Under the pieces are notes generated by a model, which saw only the letters and a list, made by a program, of their open reading frames with translations, was not told where the DNA came from and did not search any database. A stretch of 64,000 nt of DNA, from assembly GCF_041381155.1 (NCBI RefSeq), contig NC_091147.1, forward strand, positions 16,839,318-16,903,317, in the 5' to 3' direction. Positions 50,500 to 63,970 of this stretch are shown in pieces. Position numbers and translations under genes: made by a program. Source of the DNA: Argopecten irradians (Eukaryota; Mollusca; Bivalvia; Pectinida; Pectinidae). Every line of letters starts with the position of its first letter. The first letter of the stretch is position 1.

Positions 50500-50640
50500 A
50501 TTCCAGTAATTTAAAATCTCCGCTGTCGTGTGTTAATGGTAAACATATTTCAGTATTTTAAAATCCCCGCTGACGTGTGTTAAACTGTTAATGGTAAACA
50601 TATTTCAGTATTTTGAAATCTCCGTTGACGTGTGTTAATG
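50500..50640. repeat. Degenerate tandem repeat, about 60 bp x 3
   Basis: 'cagtaatttaaaatctccgc', 'cagtattttaaaatccccgc' and 'cagtattttgaaatctccgt', each followed by 'tgtcgtgtgttaatggta' or 'tgacgtgtgttaa...tggta'. Confidence 0.75.
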
Positions 50641-51230
50641 GTATATATGATTCAACGATTTCTAATATTTCGCAATCAGAGCAATGTCCTGTGAAATCGC
50701 AAAAATACCATACCACGAGAAGAACTGGTCATAAGATGATTATGAACCTGGTTTTCAACAGATTTTATGTTGTTCTTCATGCTTGGTAAACATCATGTCT
50801 GGGATTCGGGCTTTTCCTGGTGCGTGAGGCAAGAAGTACTAATACATAGTGAAAACGCCTTTGAATATTTATCAATTCTAACGGAAAGATAAAATGACCC
50901 GTAATGTTTTATGATACCATGCACAGTAAAAAAAAGTTGAATAGTTAAACAAAAGTTTAATAATAGTTAGGGGATACCGAAATATGGAAGAATTGAATTG
51001 AGATGGTGGAGGCAAACTGGAATACATTGAACTGTTCGGGTAGCAATTTCCGTACGAGTAAACTTTTAATATTACGAACAATTTAATGTGTCTCATTGAT
51101 AAAACTCATCGTCATAATATTATCACGTTTCGATTAACTCAAATTATAACACCTTTATCAAAGTCGTAACATGCATTCAGGCTTTTTTCTCGTAAGTTTC
51201 AATAAACTCGATAAATAACATTGTTATACT

Positions 51231-51775
51231 ATGAATATCGTGCAGTCTCCAAGATGTGTTTGTTGTAAAATTGAAAACAAATCTCACTTCCTATTAGAAT
51301 GTACTAGGTATGACGAAGTTCGAAGACGTTTCATACGTTCATTACCATATACTATTAATATATACATTCTTTTCTTTGGGAACGAAACACTATCTGTACA
51401 CGAAAATTACATACTTAAATCCGGTAGATTTTCAACTATTGTTTAATCGAACTTTGTCAATATATGCTATTTTATCCAAATCCCTCCTCCCCCTTTTTAC
51501 TAAAATTCCCATATCTACATTTTCCATCATTAATTCATATTTATTTTACTATTCCTACCCATGTTTCCCTAGAAAACTCTTTTCAATTTATTAAATTTCA
51601 GTATTTTGCAAACATTGCATAAATAAACTTTCTATGTGCTGTCTTATCAAGAATGTATCAGTAAGTTAATATCAAGGTGATAGATAAACATAAATATCTT
51701 AGACACTTGTTTCTATTTCCCTTTATATCAATTGTGAATAATATTGTTGTATGATGAAATTAAATAAAGAAAGTT
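51231..51775 (+). mobile_element. Second LINE 3' fragment
   Basis: The frame at 51231-51446 reads SPRCVCCKIENKSHFLLECT followed by RYDEVRRRF: a Cys-x-Cys-Cys...His-x-x-x-x-Cys cluster of the type found at the C-terminus of LINE ORF2. The following sequence has further LINE-like frames in other phases and ends near 'aattaaataaagaaagttta'. Heavily truncated at the 5' end. A different family from the fragment at 47580. Confidence 0.6.
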
Positions 51776-52703
51776 TAAACTAAAGACTTATTTATAAGGT
51801 AATCAGGCTTACTGTGGAATTATCTACTCTTGTTAAATCAAAATGAAAATGAAATCATACCTGTGTAAAATATATCTATAAAGATCACACAAGAGACAAA
51901 AGAAAAAGAATCATCTTCATAACCAACTAGTCTTTATACACAGCCATATTTGGTTGAAAATGACCGTTTGCGATCATAAGAATGTGATCTTAACAAACAG
52001 GCCTTTTGTCGTCAGTTGTCAAGTACTGACTTCTGGTCGATGATTTTTCAACGGGTACTCATGCTTTCCTTAACCTTAAAATAACATTAACCATACGATC
52101 ACTATGCAGATGCTGTCACTGAGACAGGTTTTTACTATTATTGTGATTATGCAATGGTGTTAAATAGTTTTTATATACTAATTTTTGTCTCCATACATTG
52201 ATGATACGTTAGATCATTACTGAAACCAACATTGTGAATAAGACATTTTGACGGTGCCTAGGGCCTCAATATGGGGGTATTATACAGTCCTCATTAAGCA
52301 TGAGCCTTTATAACATGTGTAGTGATTAACTTGTCTGATCGATACTACAATATAACTACCTTGGATAGACTACCTTAGCTCATACTCGCAGTGGTCACTT
52401 CACCAACAGGTGCCTGCACGGGGGTTGGAGCGCGTTACTGTTCAATATTTTTACATCACCGCGAGGGTCATATATTTTATTGTTGTACTTAAACCTTGTA
52501 TTTTGTATTGCCAATAGTACAGCTGCTTGTATTACAGTGACATATCGGGACGATCGGCACTTTAAAACACTTTGTCTATATAAGAAAAAAGAGCAAACAT
52601 TATTCTATTCGATTTGACATTCGATTTGAAATTCGACATGTACTACTGAGGACAATTTGTTTTCAATATCTGTAGTTGTGCATAACATCTAACTAATTAA
52701 GGC

Positions 52704-53924
52704 ATGGATATGATTGTTGATAACAACTGTACGGCGCTATACCAATCATCTAATAGGTCTTGTGCTGACAGTCTCCTTAACATGACCACCACCAACAACG
52801 AGACCGTCCCTGACAATGGTGAGGTAATCCGACACATGTTTCCCGTGTCTTTGATGAAGAGTTTCGTTATCGCCATGAACAGTGTGTTTCTGCCTATCGT
52901 TGTTGTTGTGGGCTTGATCGGAAACTCACTCACCATATACGTCTTCAGGCAGAAGAAAAAGAAAACGTCCACCACTCTGCTCCTGATCAGTCTAGCTGTC
53001 GCCGATCTGATGTGCATTTGCATGCAGATCATCTATCTACTGGTCCAAAATCGGAACCACCATTTCCAGAATGTATTGCCGAACTTCTTTGTTAACGGAT
53101 TCTTCATGACCAGGGCCATTTTTTATTTTGATGGCATTTCAAGATGCATAAAGGTGGAGATCGTTTTGGAACGCTGTTTGGCCGTTTATTTACCGTTCAA
53201 AGCCCGTCTCATCTGTACCCCCAAGAGAGCCCTAATCATCGTCGTCGCAGTGTTTGTCTGTGTTCCTTTGTGCAGTATTCCAGAACTGATGCATATCGAT
53301 GTCCAGGGTGGCAAGGCGTCATGGTCCACGTACCAGATGGCAGTCCAAGCTGTAAAAGATAACAAACTTATCTTCGGTTGGTATGGTAACTTGTTTCAGC
53401 TGATGTTTGGTATCACAGCCCTGATGATAAATCTGGTGTGCAACATCGCCATCGCTGTAGGATTTAGTAGGAGCTCGAAATCACTTTCTCGGATAACGGA
53501 TTCCGCCGACTTACGCAGGGAAGAAAAACAAAGAAAAATAACCCGGATGTTGCTGAAGATGAGCATGTTTTACGTGGTCACGTGCTTGCCGAAGGATATT
53601 GGAGCTTTAATTCTTCTTTCGGATAGAACAGGAACTATCGTCTTTAAAGGGAACTATTATTTTCAGTCAGTGCTACTTTTTGGACTTTCGGCATCTTTTC
53701 TGAACAATTCAGTGAACTTCATCATCTACGGATCTTCACTCTCTAAATTCTATCAGGTGTGTTGCTGTCAAAGGGAGAATGACCACAGCCTATCTCCAAG
53801 GCAAGAAACGACACGGAAATGTACAGAAAAGTCCACAATTTCGATCAGTTCCTACGAAACTACGCCACTTGACACACCGCCGAACGGGTCTGTAGAGTCT
53901 GATCCCCATCACAACCATATCTAA
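52704..53924 (+). CDS. Orphan rhodopsin-class G protein-coupled receptor, intronless
   Basis: Encodes 406 residues from an ATG at 52704. The extracellular N-terminus (about 50 residues) has four N-glycosylation sequons (N8, N17, N26, N32). Seven hydrophobic segments follow, with GNSLTIYVF in TM1, LAVADLMC in TM2, LERCLAVYLPF at the end of TM3 (ERC instead of DRY), TCLPKD in TM6 and NNSVNFIIY in TM7. The C-terminal tail has a CCC cluster for possible palmitoylation and a Ser/Thr-rich end suited to phosphorylation. It is a paralogue of the receptor at 18885-19946: the same ERC, the same KKKTSTT intracellular loop 1 and the same TM7 variant. A peptide or small-molecule receptor of unknown ligand. 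GC content is visibly higher than in its surroundings. Confidence 0.87.
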   Translation: MDMIVDNNCTALYQSSNRSCADSLLNMTTTNNETVPDNGEVIRHMFPVSLMKSFVIAMNSVFLPIVVVVGLIGNSLTIYVFRQKKKKTSTTLLLISLAVADLMCICMQIIYLLVQNRNHHFQNVLPNFFVNGFFMTRAIFYFDGISRCIKVEIVLERCLAVYLPFKARLICTPKRALIIVVAVFVCVPLCSIPELMHIDVQGGKASWSTYQMAVQAVKDNKLIFGWYGNLFQLMFGITALMINLVCNIAIAVGFSRSSKSLSRITDSADLRREEKQRKITRMLLKMSMFYVVTCLPKDIGALILLSDRTGTIVFKGNYYFQSVLLFGLSASFLNNSVNFIIYGSSLSKFYQVCCCQRENDHSLSPRQETTRKCTEKSTISISSYETTPLDTPPNGSVESDPHHNHI

Positions 53925-54593
53925 CCCCTGCTGGTAGGTACTCTTGTCATGAAATTTCATACAAAAGATCAGCATTAAGGTTAGAAGAGGCATCTTTTTG
54001 GGACACTTTGGTCTCAGTCAAAGACAATTCGTGTATAATTTCAAACTGCCGTCCGATGATGATAATATCAACCCGAACATTACAATGTGTTCCACAATGG
54101 GGGTAACAAATCTTAGATTTTCTGAAAATTAGTCATTATGATATTAAGTTGGAAACATAATCTTTGATTTTATAAGAAATTTGCGGGAATGTAATTCTGA
54201 GAAAAAAACTATGAACAATTTAGGAATGTATAGAATTTAAATAAGTCCAGTAAACGTATCTGCCCGATTTTGCTCGTAAGTTAGAAGATTTTTGAAGGAA
54301 ATGTCATGTTATAAATCATGAAGAAATAAAATAATCGAAGATGAACGGTTATGATTCGAAACTTTGAAAAAATCAATTATGTTATTGGATAAAAATGCTC
54401 GTAACAAACACAAGTGAACTATAGTCTCATTATTTTAAAATGTCTTTTAGAAAACATAAATGTATCGATTACTGCTATGTTAAATACCATAACATGTTAA
54501 ATGTCATGATCGGATTATCTTTGAGTATCGAAGTGCAAGACTTATCGTTTAAACATTATTATATTATTGAAATTGTTATGTAAATAGTCAAGA

Positions 54594-54599
54594 AATAAA
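54594..54599 (+). promoter_or_regulatory. Possible polyadenylation signal of the second GPCR
   Basis: AATAAA about 670 bases after the stop codon; a nearer one occurs at about 54324. Either could serve. Confidence 0.3.
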
Positions 54600-57261
54600 C
54601 TGGAAGCTATAAAGTGAATAGATAGTCTTATGACTATCTAAGGCCAACTCGATTTGAAGAAAAAAATTCCAAGAAGATCTTGCAGCTTATAAATGAAAGA
54701 TTTCCAGAAGTAGAAAAGCTGCAAATTGAATAATCGAAAGAGTTCGACTATGGTCGCTTCACCTCATCCCTGCCCATCCTCGATATTCCAGGCGTTACTA
54801 AAACTAACTATAAAGCAACAGAAGACACAGGTAATTTGGTCCTTCCATGGAAATCAAAAGAATCCGATAACGGTACACTTTGGTTGTCAGTGTTGCTTTG
54901 AAGTTGGGCGTCGCTCTCTCTTTAATCTTCAAGGGAATTCTCTATAGGAATGGTTAGTTTTTTGCCCTGAACTGCCTTCAGTTTTACTATGAAATAGTTC
55001 AGGGGTGGATATAAGACAGTGAAAGTAACCCCTGGAGTATCGAGGATGATTATTGGGACACAGTTTATGTCCATGAAGAATAAAACAAGTACAAGATGTA
55101 ATTTGACGGATAGAAACGAGAATTCTCGGTTAACAGTCAGGATTATAGTTTTACGTGAAATAAATGCGATAAACGAGATGATGCTGATATTCCTGACAAC
55201 CTCGATGTTTCGCTAAAAGGTAAAAACGTCTGTCCTGGAAATAGAGCATTTCCGACTTATGTCAGGGACTATACGTATTTCTAGAAATTTGCTACGACAT
55301 GTATATCTCAGAAATGTGAGTCTAGTCTAAATATTAATTTAGTAGTGCCACATGATTATAAGCCATACACACCCGGGTATCAATTAAAACAAATCGATAC
55401 ATTACTTTCCCCGGAAGTAGTCCATTTGCTTTACATCTTACGCTGTTAATGAAAACAATATCACGAAATTAAACAAAATGTCACGATAGAGATAGTTGTA
55501 CTGGAACTAACGTTAGCACCATTAGTGGGCCAGTATACTAATGGTAGTGAAATGATTTGATTTTCCTATGTAACATTAAGTATGGGTGTAATTGATTAAG
55601 CTAGGACGCTTTCCCCTCTGGAGCGCATGGTGAATATCTTCATCATCATACGTCAGTCGGACAGTTATATGGTTACTTTTTCTGACTGTAGTTTTATGTA
55701 TAACTGTATAGTTGTTTTCATTCGCGCGGGATTAGAGTTCGCTTTATTTTCGGTCAAATTAATTAAATACGCGCGAATAAAATGGAAAGAATTATCAAAA
55801 AAAGATAGCATGTATAACTTCTCTCTGTTAGAAAATGGCAAATTATCCCCATATTTACGAGAAGATCGCAAAATTGTCTCGCGCAGCTTTAAACAACTAT
55901 ACAGTATGTACAGTGAAAAAATGGGTAAAAAAGGAAAATATTATAAAACTCTTCCGTATGAAAGAGTGTTTTTCTCTCACACCTCGACGGTTTTTTTTTT
56001 TTTTTTTTTTTTTTTTTCGCAACTTTACTATTATGATATCCGCCATTTTGAAATAAATTCGAAAAAACCGCGACTTCAAGTCAATTATCCATACATAAAA
56101 ATTGCATGATATTTTCTTCTCAAATTCCGTTGTTTGTGTTTTTTAAAATTACTCAGTCTTGTTTCTGAAAACAATATTGTACCGAGAAACATGCTAATTT
56201 TGTTAACGCTGTGACGTCACGAGGCTTTATTGCATGGGTAGTCATGCAATACAACTTCAGGCGACATGAGTATATTGCCAGTAGACCAGCCAGTATTACA
56301 CGTGTTGGTATGAGAAAAAAACATATTTGTCATGACCGGATATCGTTTTATAACCTTAGGCTGTATTACAGGTTTGTACAATGTACCTTCAATAGTCAAA
56401 AAAAAATATTTTGTGTTATTATTTTTCTGGTAAAAACACGCCACGTGATCACCGATAAAAAACCTATATTGCACGATTTTTCCGGAAGTGGTTTATAGAA
56501 AAAATATACTGCACGGTTATTTTTAGATAACGTTATCGTCTACGTTACCAAAACGCTTCGTGTTCCTGGCGCTTTGAAACAAACGCTTTAATGACCTGAG
56601 TTTGAAGCGTAACCACAAAATGTGACAGACGACGTTGAATGTTTCGGTTTCTATCAAAGATGATGATGACTTCCAGCTGAAATACAGTTTAAAGTTATAA
56701 ATTTTTAACATGAACACGGTAGGAGAGTAGGAAATAATCGAATAACGTTCATTAAGCATCTGGAGCCATTGAATAGTGAATACGTTCGATGTTTATTTTT
56801 AAAATTCCACCTAGGCTAGTAACAACATTAGGCCTAGGCTAATCCTACTGTATTTGTACGATTTTTGTTTTACGGAATGGAGTAATAAGCATAAGAGAAT
56901 GTATCTTAATGTCAATCTGAATCTTTTAATATATGTTTGACGGCAAAGTGGATTATTTCAACGGAGAACAAACTATACATTTAATTGACTGTGTCCTTAA
57001 GACATGGAGCTACAGGTTTAATGGAGTACATGTACATGTATGTAATTTACAAGCACGCATGCACCGGGTGTATGTAATAAAAGCTTGAAGTGCATCGATT
57101 GATACTGTTTTCATATGTTGTTTTTAAATTAAACTTGTTACAAAATCATAAGATTGTAACTAATCACGTAGCAGAATTTTCAATGCGATGCTTATTTGGT
57201 TACACAGTCATTTCAAAAATGTAAAAAAAAAAAAAAAAAAAACAGAAAAATAATAAAACAA

Positions 57262-57401
57262 TTATAGCATTTTGATTTCGGTCAATACATGGTTATATCG
57301 ACCACAGAAAAAATATCGACCTCGGACTACGTCCTCGGTAAATATTTTTTCTTTGGTCGATATAACTATGTATCGACCTCATCAAAACGCTATATTTGTA
57401 T
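57262..57401. repeat. Hairpin element with central ACTACGT
   Basis: 'ggttatatcgacca' with 'agaaaaaatatcgacctcgg' mirrors 'tcctcggtaaatattttttc' with 'tttggtcgatataac'. Arms of about 65 bases meet almost without a loop. Confidence 0.85.
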
Positions 57402-58460
57402 AATATCGTTTCATAATTTTATCTTGTAATATTTACCAGGAAACAAACTTAAAAATACGTAAAAAATGTAACAATAAATGCAAAAATATAAATGTAGTAA
57501 CTAAAAATAATACAAATGAATAAAAAGTAATAATTCTGATATTTTTAATGTGAAAATGTATGGAAAAAAGAAAATAGAATGATATGTTAGTCTTTTCTGT
57601 CGACTGAAGGTGAAGTCGATAATACATTGAGAAACAATGAAAAAACCTTGGTCCGACATTGTGGTTATATCTATTTAATCAATAGCTGTACAGTCTGGAT
57701 AGGGCAGTCGGATATTAATTTTCAAAATTACAAGAAATGACGTCACATAAAAGGATTCCAATATCTATATGAACCGTTCTCCTAACAAAGGTAGATAAAA
57801 TAATTAGGTTAAATTAATAACATGATAATCTTTGATAAATTTTCTAGACAAAGAAGAAACAGACATGTGATATGACACACAATGGAAATCAATAGATGAA
57901 GCCGGTCTGTAACTTGGTCTTACGTTAACACACGGTTAAATATAAGTCGAATTTCCGTTATATAGCGGGTTATTTCAACATCAAACACACACACGTCGTA
58001 ATGAAGTGATCGTTCCATCGTTCCATCTTACGTGACACCACGATAGAACTGTAGAACATCACGTAGGCTTTATGTACTTATTTACCCGGACTCTTTCCAC
58101 AGTCGTCATTATAAACCAAGAACAGTTTTTGGTTTGGGTTTTTTTCACACAAAGAAAATGTATACAATTGTTTCCTGTTACGACCCACTTTGAAGAATTA
58201 ACGCATGAAAAATTATTTCAATGTGGTTTTAAAATGACGCAAGTCTACGCAGTTTGAAGTAAGTTTTTCAAAGTGCGCTGAATATAAATCATTTTGGGGT
58301 TATTTTTCAAACTGCGTCATTTTTTCAAAGTGGGTTGTAACAGTCCCCCGAATACCGCCAACCCCGAATACCTCTACAATCGGTAGTGGCATAGCGGTGG
58401 ACTACTGTATTTAGATTTATTTTTCACTTTGCCGCAGTGACCGATCGCTTATTGGTTTTT

Positions 58461-58700
58461 GGTTTGTTGGTTGGTCGGTTGGTTAATTCAAGAACAGTCT
58501 CCCATGTATGCGGTGTGTTGCGGTTTTTAGAAGACTGCAGTATGTACGTGTTGTGACTCTTAGTAATAGTGTAACTTCTACCCTTGGTATAGTGCTAATT
58601 TATCATGTTTCAAGAGTCACAGAACAAACTCGGTTAATGGTATCTCTGCAATTCTGTCAGTGGATTTCCTCTCTGGGTTATAAGTTGCGAGGTACTGTAA
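58461..58700 (+). repeat. Worn relative of the repeat at 17843-18102
   Basis: Shares 'tcccatgtatgcggtgtg', 'gactgcag...', 'tagtgtaacttctacccttg' and 'tatagtgct'. The 'cgtcctattaacag' block is lost. Confidence 0.5.
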
Positions 58701-59340
58701 ACCACTTCATTTTGGCGCATTTTTTTGCGTACTTTCATAAGCTCCAACGTGAATTCAAATGTTTCCGAATAAGTCTATAAAACGTAATTACAAAATGTAA
58801 ACATACTGATAGCCACTGATTGGGCTTTTATATATTCGCGAGTATGATGTTTTCGCACGCTGGCGCGAACTTTTTATTATAATATATTTACAATTGCCAC
58901 TGTTTCTGTATCGATAAACTAAGTTGGAGCAGATCTGTTTATTTCCCAATAACTTTAGTGTAGAACGTGACCCGATTCGGTACGTATGGATACATGTAAA
59001 CATTGGTGGACTTTCTTTGACATTCCACAAAATCACGTGTCAATGTTTACAAATAACACATGTACGAGAAAATCGGAGGCATACAATAAAACAGATTTAA
59101 TTTTTTGATTGTGTTATTGCTATTTGACCTGAATGAAATAACTGAAATATAAGAACTATTTTTTGAGACGTCATAGAAAAAAGGGCGGATGAAGCTGTCA
59201 GTCAACGGCGCGCTTTTTCTGAATGGCTGTTGCATTGTTAAATATGACAGCAGTATAATTTTGACGGCGAATAGCACACGGTAAAGGATTGTATCTGATT
59301 TTCTGGTTGATTTTATTGTTTTAAAAAATATTGTAATTAT

Positions 59341-59485
59341 AAGGATTAATCTCTTACTTTGTTTATTTTATGAGATGATAAACCCAATGGAAGAGTCGGT
59401 AAATTGAACGCTTCGCGTTTAAGCAATTTACCTCGTGCTCCATTGGGTTTATCATCTCATAAACTAAACAAAGAGGTTAATCCTT
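59341..59485. repeat. Hairpin element
   Basis: 'gatgataaacccaatgga' (about 59373) mirrors 'ccattgggtttatcatctca' (about 59442); the outer ends 'aaggattaatctctt' and 'aagaggttaatcctt' also pair. Loop contains 'gaacgcttcgcgtttaagc'. Confidence 0.85.
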
Positions 59486-60070
59486 AAATACGCGAAAGAG
59501 TGGTTTACTGTAATAACCTTACATCTGGTTAATGTGTTTTCTCTTCATCCGAAACATTTTTTTTACCTTCGCTAAACGCATTTTTTACGTGACACTCTAC
59601 GAATATCTATGGAGTATATATTTATCAGACGCCTAGGCTAGCGAAGATATAAAACACATAATGTAAGTCCTTACATGTGAAGCGCTAAAATTGCGTCACA
59701 TTTTTCACAATAAATATTGTACGCCTTCAATTTTGTCCATATCTTTAATAAACTATTGAACATGGCAAAGCAATTTTTTCTTCATCAGTCATGTTATGTA
59801 GAGCTTTGAATTATATAACATTAATACAGATAATATGTGCTGTAGTGAGTAGAAATTAATTTTAATTCATTAGTTTGAGCGACGGGACTGTATTTTTCTT
59901 TTATAACCTATTTACGACAAAAAAGGCATACGATTCAATATACCTGTATGTCCATAAACACGACAACCCCCTATCAGCTCAAATCTAAGAATGTTTTTTT
60001 CTATTTATATGAAAATACACAGGCAATATTTCTTCACGGCGAAATTCACGTGACTATTGTATAATAATGT

Positions 60071-60280
60071 ACTGCAAACCAAATTTCTTTCCCGTTATTT
60101 TCTCGAATTTCGCGATCCGAGTAAAGTTGCGAAAAAATCCGTCGCAAATAAATAGCTATACCATTTATAATGAACGGAATTTCCTTTCAATTTTTAAATC
60201 CCCGAATTTTAATATTCCCGAACTTGTTTTGAAATGGAAATCGCGAAATTTAGTTGACGCGAAAAATGTTGGCTGACAGT
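60071..60280. repeat. CGCGAA-type MITE, diverged copy
   Basis: Ends 'actgcaaaccaaatttcttt' and 'aaaatgttggctgacagt' are inverted, with 'atttcgcgatccgag', 'ggaaatcgcgaaattta' and 'gttgacgcgaaa' inside, aligning with 44444-44677. Confidence 0.7.
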
Positions 60281-61328
60281 ATTCAAAACAATGTCAGTTT
60301 TGTATCATTTTATCCTTTGGTGCTTATATATGAAATAAATGCATAGATGTGTCTCATTGACTTGTTACAGAGAGAAATGTATATTTTTGATATCTCATTT
60401 TTTGATGTGAAAACTAATCTGATTAATACCATTTATTCATTTTGTATTAAAGGGATAGCGAGATGCGTTAAGATGATTTTGACTGTTGTTTGTAATCAAA
60501 CTAGCACTCTTTATCTTTAAAATAAGATAGGCTGGATGGCATTGAAACATGCTGTTAAATGTTCAAAGATGTATATTTTACATTCAACTTCCTGTTACAA
60601 TGATTATTATATTAACATATTTGATAAATATTTTGTATGACAAATGATTTTAAAAGGTAGTTAAATGTTAAAAATATTGTGTGGCATAATTATTGTAATG
60701 AGAAATTAATTGTTCAATGATGAACATTTTTGTATTGTAAAAGGAAATAAATTATACATATAATGAATAAATTTGCTACATTACATCACAGTCGGTTAAT
60801 TTCACGGGAACATGTTTTCCGGAACTTAACATGCTAGAACAAATCGACGTGTTAAGGAATGATAAAAGAATAAATTATGACTCTAGATATGTATTGGTAA
60901 ATATTTCATAAATGTTATTTGTTATAATCATTTTTTACTTAAAATTATTTCTTTTATGTAACAATTATGATTTTTTTTTTGTTCTGCACATGATTACTCG
61001 CTTTATTGTAAATTATAATTAAAGATACTCCACTGCCGACGAATGGCATTTTTTCCTCCATCAAAAACAGGAGCGGACGAATTAGTATTTTTCTACAGCT
61101 ACAAAAGTTACTATCTTTACACCATTACCATCATTGAAAATTTTGAGCTTCTTATTTATTTCAAGATAGAAAAATTATTTAAAATAATTAATGGCGTTCT
61201 GAAAAAAATTCAATGACACTATGCCCTATGTGGAATTAAGTCTGATTGTGCATGCACCAGAAGCAAAAATGGAATATTTTATATGGATTTATGTATTAGT
61301 AAGACACATTTAAATAGAGATTACATAA

Positions 61329-61476
61329 CGAGTGGTTATTGAATATTGCATTTAATCCGCACGAGTGAGTAATTTTTTAAAAGTTACAAAAGACAAGAGC
61401 TTTAGCGAGTGTCTTTGGTAACTTTTAAAAAATAACTTACGAGTGTGGAATAAATTCAATATTCAACAACCACGAG
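61329..61476. repeat. Hairpin element inside an interrupted repeat
   Basis: Arms 'gagtggttattgaatattgc' and 'ttcaatattcaacaaccac' pair, as do the inner 'taattttttaaaagttac' and 'gtaacttttaaaaaata'. About 148 bp. It begins close to the point where the repeat copy starting at 61140 breaks off. Confidence 0.8.
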
Positions 61477-62950
61477 TAGTGTGACCTGATTCTACCACAA
61501 TCATATTCGATTTCTACCGATAGAAGTACGGCAGGGATACGGTAATGTGTATTTACCGAAATATGCAAATAACGTGTAGTAATATTTTCATCAGCAAAAA
61601 GACACTTATTCGTATTCAAAAATCATCGTTTGATAAAGAATCCATCGATATCAAATTCTTCTAATTGGGAACATCTTTTAAAGGGTTAAATAATAATACC
61701 AATTTAATGTCTTAAAGAGTTCAAATATTAATAGTTGCTTCCAGAAAATAAAACTCAATGTTGGACTTCATGTTAACATGTAAAAGCATTCGCACGACAC
61801 GGCATCGTCTATTTCCCGCCAGATAATCATCAAGCAATTACCATCAAGATCAAGTTCGTTTCATTCAAGTTAAATCTAAGAAAATCATCAGTAAAATTCT
61901 TGTCCGTCAAGATATTAGTACCAAAGGTCAATTAAACATGTATAAAAACATAACGTATTTTGACACAACTACCACGACGCATACGCTTTCCAACATCAGT
62001 TTTGGACGTCAAGCAATCACAAAAAAGAATGACGTCATTTGATTATTAAAATCGTTGACAATGATGACGTGACACTGAGAAATAAGTAGTTCGGTCAAAG
62101 TTCACCGTGTCAGCCAATCAGAATGCGTACAGAGTTTATACCACGTGTGGTATAAACAATATTGTTAATCAACAGCTGCAGTATTTATTCAATGTCTTGA
62201 GAGTTGAATAACACCGCCTATTGTGGTAGAAACACGGTTATACATCAGTTATTGTTCAAATGATGGGAATCGCTTATGTTCTAGCAATGGATCATGTTTA
62301 ACTATGCAAATGTGAATATTTTTACAATTCAATTTAACAAAACTTCAATATTTGATTTCTGGTTCATTGTTAAAAGAAATTTAATATTCAAACTTCAATA
62401 TGATGTGGCAATATATTGTAACAAAGTGTATAGTATTCAGGATGTAAATTTCATTTAATTTGTTATTGTAATTATAAAACAAAGAAACTATGTCTGTCAG
62501 ATTGCATTGAAAAAGGTATATTGTCAAAAACATATTATGTTTCTGATATTGTTTTATTGAGTAACTTTTATTTCTTTGAACTTTTTTGATCAGTTATCAT
62601 CGTTTTACTAGAAATTTGTGGATTTCGTCATCATACTTGATTATTTCAGATATCCTTGGTTTTGGAGCGAAAAGACGACGAATGAATCCTTAATTACAGG
62701 GAAAATCTTAATTTAAATCATTAATTTGGTTGGTTATGATTATAAATTCTAGATTTTTATATGAGGACTTCAACATTTGATAACAAATCTGGTTATATAT
62801 CGATATATTTTTTGTATACTTTTCATAATATTTGATATACATATTGTGGTGACAAATAAAGTGAATGTCTTGTCTATGTCATATTGTTTTTATTCTGCTC
62901 TCGTTTTTCATTAAGTGAAGCATGATGTTGGAGATACGATATAGTTGTTA

Positions 62951-63127
62951 ATTTTTGCGGGGTGTAAAATTTCGCGTTTCACTGTTTGTAAGTTATTCGA
63001 TGGAATTTATTTTCGCGAACCTTCTTTGTAGTCTTTGACAGCGTTATTCACAAGATAAATATTATCATGTAAAACCATACACTTTTAAGTTCGCGAACTT
63101 GGCGAAATTCAAACACCCACAAATATT
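62951..63127. repeat. CGCGAA-type inverted element
   Basis: 'atttttgcggggtgtaaaat' with 'ttcgcg' mirrors 'cgaaattcaaacacccacaa' with 'atatt'. 'ttcgcgaac' occurs twice inside. Confidence 0.6.
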
Positions 63128-63805
63128 AGCATCTACACAGTAGATATTAAACGATGAACCCGATATTGTTACACTATCAATCACGACAGAAAATACCTAC
63201 TACAAAGGTTCCTATGTTGGCATTATTGAATGTTAGCGCGAAATCGATTTTTAATAGGTAAGCTCAGTTGGGAATTTGCGCATTTCGATAAAAATCTATA
63301 CCAACAACCCATAGAAAATATCAGCAATTCTAAATAAATGTTTTGAATAAACAATCATATTTTAGCAAATACTGTTTGGCACTAAAGGAGTAACATTTGA
63401 TTACCGCTAAAATATGTACGTTTCAAGGAACTATTCATCTCTCTTAAAAGTCCCATCACCGACGTTTCTCCTCGAGACATAATGCGCAATATGATCATTG
63501 TCTACAAAACGCTGGCATCTATATTGACTAAATTTCTTCCTAGATATACATGTACTTTTCTTGCAAAATGGTAAAAACAGTACTATCCGTGAGTTGAATG
63601 TTGTGTTGAAGATTTAGAAACATATTGCAACTAAGTGTCCACCGGGAAAAGCATAACGAAATCGTGTAGTAAGGTATGTTTGAAATATTTTAACCGAATA
63701 TCGTAATATTATTTCTATGGAATCGTTTCATCATTCGACATAACACACTTCCGGGACTGTCGACACATAGCAAGTGAAGGATCGATCTGAAATCAGAGAA
63801 AAACA

Positions 63806-63970
63806 CCATTTATCAGGCGGGAAAACACCATTAATCAGGAGGGAAAACACAGAGAAAAACACCATTAATCAGGAGGGAAAACACCATTAATCAGGAGGGA
63901 AAACATCATTAATCAGGAGGGAAAACACCATTAATCAGGAGGGAAAACACCATTAATCAGGGGGGGAACA
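63806..63970. repeat. 22-bp minisatellite
   Basis: Unit 'accattaatcaggagggaaa' plus 'ac', about seven copies with few changes, interrupted once by 'acagagaaaa' and ending in a G-rich variant. It reaches almost to the end of the window. Confidence 0.95.

Noticed and set aside
55627-56109. 160-codon plus-strand frame
   Set aside because: It crosses a long T-run (poly-Phe), has no recognisable domain and overlaps a CGCG-rich repeat-like stretch.
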